Assembly (NCBI GenBank): GCA_022601215.1
Contig: JAHZIZ010000205.1
Span: 1 to 8,593, forward strand
Origin: Bacteroidota bacterium
GTDB lineage: Bacteria; Bacteroidota; Bacteroidia; Flavobacteriales; Flavobacteriaceae
Length of the DNA stretch: 8,593 nt
Direction of reading: 5' to 3'
Shown: piece by piece, positions 1 to 5,761 of the stretch
Layout: every line of letters starts with the position of its first letter
How positions within the stretch are numbered: the first letter of the stretch is position 1
Program-made: the position numbers and the translations under genes
Notes under the pieces: model-generated
Seen by the model: only the letters and a program-made list of their open reading frames with translations
Databases searched by the model: none
What the model was told of the DNA's origin: nothing

Positions 1-394
1 GGATTAGAAATAAAGGTTTTTACTTGGGGGGCTAAAAACCAAAAATAGAATTTCAATTAACGTACCAATTTAATTGACTTTCAATTTTACACATAGGTTT
101 TCGCTCAACTACATGCCCTTTTCGATAAAACCAAACCTATTTAAAAAGCGAAAAGGCTTTGCGTCCCCACAAAGCCTTTTACATTTCTCCACCTATCCCT
201 ATATACGTCAGGGGTCTCTGGACTGGAAATGCTTGATGATCTAAGAACAACCATTGAATCTAAATCAACAACACTCTAATTTAAACACTACTGGTCAGGA
301 TTCAAAATTCGAAAAAATAGTTTTCGTTCAATGACACTCTTTTTTCTATGAAAACATGCAAGTAGTTATTAAAAAACAGCGTCATAATAAACCC
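1..394. other. Non-coding spacer, downstream of the T9SS repeat-protein gene
   Basis: No convincing gene was found on either strand. Plus frame 1 is open from base 1 to a TAG at 46-48 and reads GLEIKVFTWGAKNQK. This could be the last 15 codons of a gene entering from the left, but it is too short to claim. The stretch holds a GGTTTTTA/TAAAAACC inverted repeat (15-22 and 33-40, 10-base loop), a strong terminator-like hairpin at 151-180, and a weak AT-rich CGAAAA/TTTTCG hairpin at 310-326. The rest is low-complexity AT-rich sequence. No tRNA, rRNA or mobile-element end was recognised. Confidence 0.6.
151..180. terminator. Perfect inverted repeat, probable Rho-independent terminator
   Basis: An 11-bp perfect stem (AAAAGGCTTTG at 151-161 and CAAAGCCTTTT at 170-180) encloses an 8-base loop. 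Both strands end the stem in TTTT, so it could act in both directions. On the minus strand it is followed by CGC and a run of five T, and it lies about 215 bp after the stop of the T9SS repeat-protein gene. On the plus strand it would serve any gene ending to the left of or near the window edge. The structure is directly visible; which gene it serves is inference. Confidence 0.7.
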
Positions 395-2002
395 TTATAT
401 TTTAACGACTTTCTTAGTTGCAATTACATCTCCAATGATTCCTTGGATAAAATAAACCCCTGATGCTAAGCCCATAAGACTTATAGATTGGTTCATGTGG
501 AGATCACTATATGTCTGTATTATTTTTCCTTCTGAAGAATATATAATTATTTCATCAAGTGGTGCCCCAAGGTAATTTACATATACCTCATTAGTTGTTG
601 GGTTAGGGTATACTTCAAAATTCTCTAGGGTTTCTTTTTCAGTGATTCCTAGTTCAAGAAAGCTATGTTTTATGACCCAATAATCTGAATTTCCCATCGC
701 ATTTTCCCCTTTATCTCCAGACGCATTTGAATCTGATCCTGAAATCACTACAAATCCTTCATCGTCGGCTTGAATAATACTACCAAACTCGTCGTCACCT
801 GTTCCTCCTATTGTATTTTGCCATTGTATAACACCGACAGGATGTAACTTAACGATCCAATTGTCATCTCCTCCAATACCATTTTCTGTCTTATCGCCAG
901 AAATATTCGATCTTGAGCTTCCTCCAATTATAAAGCCGCCATCAGAGGTCTGAGTAATTACTTTTTCGGCCGAAGAGAACGAATCAAAATCAGTTCCACC
1001 AATTGTCCTATCCCAAAGCACATTACCCGTTGCATCGAGTTTTACAATCCAATAATCATAGGAACCTTGGCTATTTTCTGTTTTATCACCTGAAGCATTC
1101 GAACTCGACGCTCCAACTAAAACATAACTTCCGTCATCTAGCACAATAGCGTCTTTAAGAAAATCATTATCACCGCCGCCAACAACAGCATCCCATTCAA
1201 TCTCACCGCTATTATCCAGTTTGACTATCCAATAATCCATTCCGCCTTGCGCGGGTTCAGTTTTGTCTCCCGAAACTACAGAATTAGAAGACCCTCCAAT
1301 TAAATAACCCTCATCACTTGTTTGCAAGGTAAATTCAAGGTCTTCTGATTGCAACCCTCCTATGGTATTTTGCCATTCTATTTCACCATTTGCATCTAAT
1401 TTTAAAACCCAATAATCAAACTGCCCAACTCTACTTTCTGTTTTATCACCAGAAGGTCCCGACTCTGAAGAACCACCTACAAAAAAACCACCATCTACTG
1501 TTGGTATAACCGTTTTCATAACATCTCCCAAGGTTCCTCCTATTGTATTTTCCCATTCAATCTCACCAAACTCGTCTACTTTAACAACCCAATAATCGTC
1601 TTGACCCCAGCCATCTTCAGATTTATCTCCAGAAGCATCAGAATAGGAGAATCCTCCTAAAACAAACCCTCCATCTGGTGTTGGGTTACAAGTCTCAAGA
1701 ATGTCCCATTCACTTCCACCTATGGCATTATCCCATTCCACCATGCCTTGCGAATCAATCTTGACAATCCAATAATCGTATTGACCATTCCCCGAATCCG
1801 ATTTATCTCCTGAGGCAGGTGAATTGGACCAACCCGATAACAAAAAACCGCCATCATTTGCTTTTGAAATGGAAAATGCGGCATCATCAGAGGCTCCTCC
1901 AATGGTATTTTCCCATTCAATATTTGGATCTTGAGAATAACCATTTTGAACATAAAAAACAGTAAACAGGGTTAAAACACCTATGTAAATTGAAGTTCTC
2001 AT
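395..2002 (-). CDS. Secreted repeat protein with T9SS type A sorting domain
   Basis: A 535-residue exported protein. Residues 1-24 are a Sec signal peptide with a hydrophobic core and a likely cut after GYSQ. Residues 28-451 are seven tandem repeats of about 60 residues, each with IEWxNTIGG, then DGGF..GGSS, SGDKTE and DYWIVKLD. Residues about 453-535 form a type IX secretion C-terminal domain, with the usual FEVYPNPTTNEVYV opening, a mid-domain IYSSEGK strand, the LASGVYFIQ motif and a basic KKVVKI end. It should therefore cross the outer membrane by T9SS and be attached to the surface or released. Seven blade-like units suggest a beta-propeller, which is inference. No catalytic residues were recognised, so the ligand or role is unknown. 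The ATG at 2002 is chosen because it gives a complete signal peptide; AAAAAGA just upstream is a weak ribosome site. A terminator sits 34 bp upstream and no clear promoter was found in between. Confidence 0.9.
   Translation of the reverse strand: MRTSIYIGVLTLFTVFYVQNGYSQDPNIEWENTIGGASDDAAFSISKANDGGFLLSGWSNSPASGDKSDSGNGQYDYWIVKIDSQGMVEWDNAIGGSEWDILETCNPTPDGGFVLGGFSYSDASGDKSEDGWGQDDYWVVKVDEFGEIEWENTIGGTLGDVMKTVIPTVDGGFFVGGSSESGPSGDKTESRVGQFDYWVLKLDANGEIEWQNTIGGLQSEDLEFTLQTSDEGYLIGGSSNSVVSGDKTEPAQGGMDYWIVKLDNSGEIEWDAVVGGGDNDFLKDAIVLDDGSYVLVGASSSNASGDKTENSQGSYDYWIVKLDATGNVLWDRTIGGTDFDSFSSAEKVITQTSDGGFIIGGSSRSNISGDKTENGIGGDDNWIVKLHPVGVIQWQNTIGGTGDDEFGSIIQADDEGFVVISGSDSNASGDKGENAMGNSDYWVIKHSFLELGITEKETLENFEVYPNPTTNEVYVNYLGAPLDEIIIYSSEGKIIQTYSDLHMNQSISLMGLASGVYFIQGIIGDVIATKKVVKI
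650..1921 (-). repeat. Seven tandem 180-bp coding repeats (60-residue protein repeat)
   Basis: Seven units are encoded in residues 28-451 of the T9SS protein. Counting residues gives units of 60, 60, 60, 60, 60, 64 and 60; unit 6 carries about four extra residues near its SAEKVI stretch. The most constant parts are W3, the IGG at 7-9, SGDK at 37-40, and DYW(I/V)VK at 49-54. In DNA the period shows as CCAATAATC or near variants on the plus strand at almost exactly 180-bp intervals. The copies have diverged in sequence, so this is an old protein repeat rather than a recent duplication or slippage array. Confidence 0.9.
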
Positions 2003-2036
2003 ACTATCTTTTTAAATATTAGTTATTACAATATTC

Positions 2037-2067
2037 AAAAAAAGGCCCTTGTAAAACAAGGACCTTT
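2037..2067 (-). terminator. Rho-independent terminator ending the sigma/DUF4252 operon
   Basis: On the minus strand an 11-bp stem (AAAGGTCCTTG with CAAGGGCCTTT, one U-G wobble) has a 5-base TTTTA loop and runs straight into seven T. It lies 23 bp beyond the stop codon of the second DUF4252 gene. On the plus strand the wobble becomes a C-A mismatch and there is no T-run, so the element is oriented to the minus strand. It separates the operon from the T9SS protein gene, which starts 34 bp further on. Confidence 0.85.
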
Positions 2068-2090
2068 AGTCAAGATTAATTAATCTCTAT

Positions 2091-2636
2091 TTACATATTT
2101 TCCATCAAACCTTCAAAAGCAGATAACTTAGAGAGGTCAATATCTCCTTTATCAATAGAACTCATCAATTTAAGAACCTGATCTGGCCGCATATCGTCAC
2201 AAAGTAATCTAAAGAGTCCGAAACCCTTTTCTTCATTACTGGCAAAGACTATGACCTCATCAATGGCCTGCTCTTCTCCTAAATACTTTAAGGTGATGTT
2301 CATGTCATTAGATTTCATGGTAGAAAGTGTTTTATACTTTTCGTTTCCAATAATTTCTTTCACCATGGCCTTCTCTGCTTCATATTCAGCTACATTGGCT
2401 CCTTTTCTTGGATAAGCCACCATATTTACCTTTTTCACGGTATTTAATATTTCTTTTTCGTCTTCCGTAAACGATGCGTTCTCCGCTTGTAATAAGCTAG
2501 TCGCTAAATCCAGTTTAAGGTATCTGTCATCTTCCTGCTTATCGACTAGGTATCGTTGCAAAGAAGGGTCGTTATTACAGCCAATTAAACTAAGAGCTGC
2601 AATCACAAGGGCGGTTAGAATTTTTACGAGTTGCAT
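2091..2636 (-). CDS. DUF4252 domain lipoprotein
   Basis: A 181-residue protein recognised as a DUF4252 family member, a Bacteroidota family without an assigned function. Residues 1-20 are a lipoprotein signal peptide with lipobox LIGC, so Cys20 would be lipidated. The residues after it (NNDPS) are a poor match to the acidic surface-export signal, so it may stay on the periplasmic side. The mature part is charged and mixed alpha/beta, and near the C-terminus has GDIDLSKLS (164-172), matching GDIDLKQIS in its upstream neighbour. The two are therefore probably paralogues. Its ATG is 3 bp after the neighbour's stop, and the ribosome site AAAGGA lies at the very end of that gene, which suggests translational coupling. 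It is the last gene before the terminator. Confidence 0.85.
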   Translation of the reverse strand: MQLVKILTALVIAALSLIGCNNDPSLQRYLVDKQEDDRYLKLDLATSLLQAENASFTEDEKEILNTVKKVNMVAYPRKGANVAEYEAEKAMVKEIIGNEKYKTLSTMKSNDMNITLKYLGEEQAIDEVIVFASNEEKGFGLFRLLCDDMRPDQVLKLMSSIDKGDIDLSKLSAFEGLMENM

Positions 2637-2639
2637 GAT

Positions 2640-3173
2640 TTATCCTTTTTTGTTTACATTTTTCAACTCATCACTACCAGGAACATTAAGATCCTTCGTA
2701 AGCTTAGAAATTTGCTTTAAATCTATATCACCAGTAATACTCATAATTACGGTCCCCTCTTTTCCATCCATTTCTCCATCAAGGAACATCAATAACTCAC
2801 TCACATGACTTTCGTCTTTTCCTTCTTTACTGTAAAACTTTACATTTTTACCGTCATCTTTTACACGCATTAGTTCTTCCAAGCCAGAAGAAGCTGAAAC
2901 ATACGATTGTACATCAGACTTCATTCGCTTACCAATACTTTCATTTTCAGTCATAAAGACTTTTATATTATTAAGACTATTGACCATAGCCATATACTCC
3001 TGCACCTCAACATCTTCGCTCTCCACTTCGATTTGGCTTAATAGTTTGAACATATTCTTGGTCACCACCACTGAGGTAACGTCCTTTTCATCTTCGTATT
3101 TATCGAAGCTGCCTTGTGCACTCATTAAAAAAGGAGTGATCATAAAGGCTGCTATAATTGCTAACTTTTTCAT
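2640..3173 (-). CDS. DUF4252 domain protein with Sec signal peptide
   Basis: A 177-residue protein of the DUF4252 family. Residues 1-20 are a signal peptide (MKKLAIIAAF then a hydrophobic run, ending MSAQ) without a lipobox, so the mature protein should be soluble in the periplasm or exported. The mature region is rich in acidic residues and lysine. The segment TVIMSITGDIDLKQISKL near residues 141-158 is the best-conserved part and is shared with the following lipoprotein. The gene sits 17 bp after the putative anti-sigma gene and 3 bp before the second DUF4252 gene, in one transcription unit with the sigma factor. The biochemical role is unknown; from context it is probably an output or a modulator of the sigma system (inference). 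Confidence 0.85.
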   Translation of the reverse strand: MKKLAIIAAFMITPFLMSAQGSFDKYEDEKDVTSVVVTKNMFKLLSQIEVESEDVEVQEYMAMVNSLNNIKVFMTENESIGKRMKSDVQSYVSASSGLEELMRVKDDGKNVKFYSKEGKDESHVSELLMFLDGEMDGKEGTVIMSITGDIDLKQISKLTKDLNVPGSDELKNVNKKG

Positions 3174-3190
3174 CGTTTTATTCTTTAAGT

Positions 3191-3664
3191 TTATTTTAAT
3201 ATTAAATTTTTAGATTCATTAAATTCGTTTAGTACTTGTAGGCTGGAAATACCATTCTCCAATTCACCTAAATGAGTTAGGCTGGCCGTTCCTTGATTGA
3301 AGTTTTGAGAAAACATAAGCATTGTTTCTTGCGTCTTCTTAAAAGCCGCTAACGCTTCTTGCTCCTCTAAAGACAACCCAGAATTTGAAAACATATAACC
3401 CGCAATACCCAAACATACCAATAAGGAAGCTGCTATCCCAAGTTTCCAATAATTAGACCGTTTTTGCGGACTTGGCAGATTAATTTCCTTTGACAAGGTT
3501 TCTTCTCCAGCCATTTCAAAACTCATAAAAATGGGCTTATAAACAGCTAAATGTGTTGGTACTGTGCCTTCGCTAAAAAAGCTACGTAATTCTTGCTCTT
3601 CATACAGGGAAGTATTCCCTTCAAAATAGCGCTCCAATAAGGATTCAATTTTAGCTAATTCCAT
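3191..3664 (-). CDS. Putative anti-sigma factor, single-pass membrane protein
   Basis: A 157-residue protein with a cytoplasmic N-terminus (about 1-71), one transmembrane helix (about 73-92, WKLGIAASLLVCLGIAGYMF) and a short extracytoplasmic C-terminal part (about 93-157). The N-terminus reads LLERYFEGNTSLYEEQELRSFF, broken here at residues 9-20 and 21-30, a pattern common in small proteins encoded beside flavobacterial ECF sigma factors. It has no HxxxCxxC zinc motif of classical ZAS anti-sigma factors and no FecR domain. Its ATG lies 14 bp inside the end of the sigma gene, so the two are translationally coupled and probably made in matching amounts. Role as anti-sigma is inferred from topology, overlap and position. 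It could instead be a membrane component of unknown role. Confidence 0.7.
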   Translation of the reverse strand: MELAKIESLLERYFEGNTSLYEEQELRSFFSEGTVPTHLAVYKPIFMSFEMAGEETLSKEINLPSPQKRSNYWKLGIAASLLVCLGIAGYMFSNSGLSLEEQEALAAFKKTQETMLMFSQNFNQGTASLTHLGELENGISSLQVLNEFNESKNLILK

Positions 3665-4157
3665 AGTTGTATTGCTTTAATAATTGTTCTCTCACTGCTT
3701 TTCGAGCTCTTGATAAGGTCACTCTAATGGCAGTTTCATTCATTTCTAACATTTCAGAAATTTCATTGAAATCAAATTGTTCCACATCCCTTAATTGTAA
3801 CACTAAGCGTTGTTTCTCCGGTAGGGTTTCCATTATTTTGAATACCAATTGCACACCGTCGTTTGCCTCTACCGTACGTTGTAGATTATCACTATGTTGA
3901 AAATTGCTGTGTACAATTTTTAAATTACCAGCTTGTTTCGATTTTAAACGATCCAAACAATAATTCTTTGTCATAGTAACCGCAAACGCTTCCGAACTCT
4001 TGTAATTCTTAATACGTTCTTTACCTTTCCATAATTTCAAAAAAACTTCCTGAACAGCATCTTCCGCTTCTTCACTTGAAACCAACAAACGTTTCGCTAC
4101 TCTGTATAACTTATCCTTATAGGGAAGCACAGTTGCTAAAAACTCTTTTTGGTTCAT
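3651..4157 (-). CDS. ECF-family RNA polymerase sigma-70 factor
   Basis: A 168-residue sigma factor of the extracytoplasmic function (ECF) type, the usual length for this group. Region 2 spans about residues 12-76, with YKDKLYRVAKRLL, the AEDAVQEVFLKLW segment for core binding and a DR-LKSKQ end. Region 4 spans about 102-156, with TLPEKQRLVLQLRDVE and the helix-turn-helix FNEISEMLEMNETAIRVTLSRARK that contacts the -35 element (residues 130-153, listed in parts: FNEISEMLEMN then ETAIRVTLSRARK). It heads an operon with a putative anti-sigma factor and two DUF4252 proteins. A well-formed ECF promoter lies 43-67 bp upstream of the start, so it probably drives its own transcription. No strong Shine-Dalgarno precedes the ATG at 4157, as is usual here. 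Confidence 0.93.
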   Translation of the reverse strand: MNQKEFLATVLPYKDKLYRVAKRLLVSSEEAEDAVQEVFLKLWKGKERIKNYKSSEAFAVTMTKNYCLDRLKSKQAGNLKIVHSNFQHSDNLQRTVEANDGVQLVFKIMETLPEKQRLVLQLRDVEQFDFNEISEMLEMNETAIRVTLSRARKAVREQLLKQYNYGIS

Positions 4158-4172
4158 GATGGTTAGATTAGA

Positions 4173-4185
4173 GCATTATTAATGC
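4173..4185. repeat. 13-bp palindrome in the sigma-gene leader
   Basis: GCATTA, a single T, then TAATGC form a perfect inverted repeat. It lies 16 bp upstream of the sigma-factor start codon and about 15 bp downstream of the ECF promoter's CGTC box, so it should fall within the first bases of the transcript. It could be a dimeric-repressor operator or form a small 4-bp hairpin in the RNA. A palindrome this short could be chance. Confidence 0.4.
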
Positions 4186-4199
4186 CGTTCTTCTGTTAT

Positions 4200-4224
4200 G
4201 ACGAATGACTCTAAATTTTGTTAC
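4200..4224 (-). promoter_or_regulatory. ECF-type promoter of the sigma operon
   Basis: On the minus strand TTGTAACA contains the -35 core GTAAC (4220-4224), followed after exactly 16 bases by CGTC (4200-4203), giving the classic AAC / CGTC pair of ECF-controlled promoters. The expected transcript start is near 4193, leaving a leader of about 35 nt before the sigma ATG at 4157. Position directly in front of a sigma gene suggests autoregulation. The same pair was not found in front of the S41 peptidase, the T9SS protein, the TonB receptor or btuF. Confidence 0.65.
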
Positions 4225-4301
4225 AATATTTTTTTAAGTCGCAATAATGTAAGTAATTTAGAAGTTTAATAGACCTATCTATAAGTTATACTGAATTTGT
4301 T

Positions 4302-5705
4302 ATGATGAAAAAAAGCCTTTTTCTACTTCTTATTGCTGTTGCTTCGACATTTACCTCTTGTTTTAAAGATAACGACGATAGTATATCCCCTGCAAGCACC
4401 GCTGAGATTAACAATTTTATTTGGAGAGGATTAAATTATTATTACTTGTACAAGGCAGATACGCCAGAACTGGCTAATGATGCCTTTGCATCTAATAGCG
4501 AATATCAGAACTTTTTAAACAACTATGATTCACCCGAAAGCTTTTTTCAATTTTTAAAATCAAATCAAGACAGATTTAGTATCCTTGTCGACGACTATAT
4601 CGCTCTAGAAAATGCCTTAGGAGGTACGACACTTAATAATGGAATGGAATATGGCTTGGTCCTCTATCCCGATAGTAGTGGAAATGTATTTGGTTATGTG
4701 CGCTATGTACTACCTAATACGAGTGCAGCAAACAATGGCATAACTCGAGGTATGATTTTTAATACGGTAGGCGGGCAACAAATCACAGAAAATAATTTTA
4801 GAGACCTTTTGGCTCCTGACACCTATAGTCTCGGTCTTGCAACCTTCGATGGCGAAACTATCACTCCAACCGGAGAGAGTATAGTACTTACAAAAACAGA
4901 GGTTACAGAGAATCCTGTGCATATAGCCCGAACTTTAGACATCAACAGTCAGAAGATTGGGTATTTAATGTACAATGCGTTTACGAATGAATTTGATAAT
5001 AACTTGAACGCAGCATTCGCTCAGTTTCAAGCAGACGGAGTTACAGACCTGGTTCTCGACCTCCGTTATAACGGTGGAGGGTCGGTGCGCACGGCCACTT
5101 ACTTAGCTGGTATGATCACTGGACAATTTACGGGTAATACCTTCTATTTTGAACAATGGAATGAAGATCGACAAAATTTAGCCGAAGAAGGCGTATTCTT
5201 AGATAGTTTTGTCAATGGCGGAGCCGCATTGAATAGCTTAAATTTAAATCGTGTCTACGTCCTAACCTCTAAACGAACTGCCTCAGCAAGTGAATTGGTT
5301 ATTAATGGGCTAGACCCATATATGACTGTATTGCAAATTGGAGATTATACAACCGGTAAATACCAAGCTTCGTTTTTATTATATGATGCACCCGCACCAA
5401 ATTTTAGACGTAGTGAGGCAAATCAGAATCATACATACGCTATGCTTCCCCTCGTATTTCAAACGGCTAATGCCAACGGGGTAACCGATTTCGAACAAGG
5501 ACTTATGCCGGATTTAGAACTTATAGAAGATTATTCCAATTTAGGTCAGTTAGGAGATCCAAGTGAGCCACTATTGGCAGCCGCCATTGAGGATATTACC
5601 GGTATACCTAGACCACAAGCAAGAGACAATTTTTCAGTCCTAGAAACTATTGGAGAAAGTAAGGAGGGATTGCCAACGCATCAAATTATGTACCTAGAGC
5701 AATAA
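4302..5705 (+). CDS. S41 family (C-terminal processing type) peptidase lipoprotein
   Basis: A 467-residue serine peptidase. Residues 1-20 are a lipoprotein signal with lipobox FTSC. Cys20 is followed by FKDNDDS, which resembles the acidic Bacteroidota export signal and suggests display on the cell surface. Residues about 33-105 are the N-terminal helical domain of this group (WRGLNYYYLY, DRFSILVDD). A PDZ-like domain follows at about 112-200, then the S41 core with VLDLRYNGGG (251-260), TASASE (326-331) and GK at 352-353. Ser328 and Lys353 are 25 residues apart, the same spacing as the Ser/Lys dyad of Prc/Tsp and D1 processing protease, so it should be active. The start has two successive ATGs (4302, 4305); either gives the same mature protein. 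The gene is divergent from the sigma operon. Natural substrates are unknown. Confidence 0.9.
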   Translation: MMKKSLFLLLIAVASTFTSCFKDNDDSISPASTAEINNFIWRGLNYYYLYKADTPELANDAFASNSEYQNFLNNYDSPESFFQFLKSNQDRFSILVDDYIALENALGGTTLNNGMEYGLVLYPDSSGNVFGYVRYVLPNTSAANNGITRGMIFNTVGGQQITENNFRDLLAPDTYSLGLATFDGETITPTGESIVLTKTEVTENPVHIARTLDINSQKIGYLMYNAFTNEFDNNLNAAFAQFQADGVTDLVLDLRYNGGGSVRTATYLAGMITGQFTGNTFYFEQWNEDRQNLAEEGVFLDSFVNGGAALNSLNLNRVYVLTSKRTASASELVINGLDPYMTVLQIGDYTTGKYQASFLLYDAPAPNFRRSEANQNHTYAMLPLVFQTANANGVTDFEQGLMPDLELIEDYSNLGQLGDPSEPLLAAAIEDITGIPRPQARDNFSVLETIGESKEGLPTHQIMYLEQ

Positions 5706-5735
5706 AAAACGCCTAATTCAGCTAAGAACTAGGCG
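5706..5735 (-). terminator. Rho-independent terminator of the TonB receptor gene
   Basis: On the minus strand CGCCTAGTTC pairs with GAATTAGGCG (10 bp, one G-U wobble) around a 6-base loop, followed by a run of six T. It starts 27 bp past the receptor's stop codon. On the plus strand the same hairpin has an A-C mismatch and is not followed by a T-run, so it is a poor terminator for the convergent S41 gene, whose TAA stop abuts its A-run. Confidence 0.8.
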
Positions 5736-5761
5736 CTTATCAAATTCAATTTCTCTCTTTC

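Noticed and set aside
1..48. Possible C-terminal tail of a plus-strand gene (15 codons to a TAG)
   Set aside because: Too short to distinguish from a chance open frame at the window edge; noted in the spacer entry only.
650..1921. Regular 180-bp periodicity considered as a CRISPR or satellite array
   Set aside because: The period is a multiple of three, stays in frame, and the units encode a conserved protein motif with diverged DNA.
1720..1953. Minus-strand 77-codon frame inside the T9SS repeat protein
   Set aside because: It lies entirely within the repeat region in another frame, with no signal or motif of its own.
2980..3213. Plus-strand 77-codon frame antisense to a DUF4252 gene
   Set aside because: Low-complexity Ser/Thr and hydrophobic composition expected from antisense of acidic Lys-rich coding DNA; no start context.
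3667..3900. Plus-strand 77-codon frame antisense to sigma region 4
   Set aside because: It opposes a clearly conserved helix-turn-helix coding region and has no recognisable features.
4254..4261. TAATTTAG as a -7 box for the S41 gene
   Set aside because: One mismatch in very AT-rich sequence and no convincing -33 TTTG at the right spacing, so too weak to call.
4710..4922. Minus-strand 70-codon frame antisense to the PDZ region of the S41 peptidase
   Set aside because: Shadow of a real gene, cysteine-rich by antisense composition, no domain.
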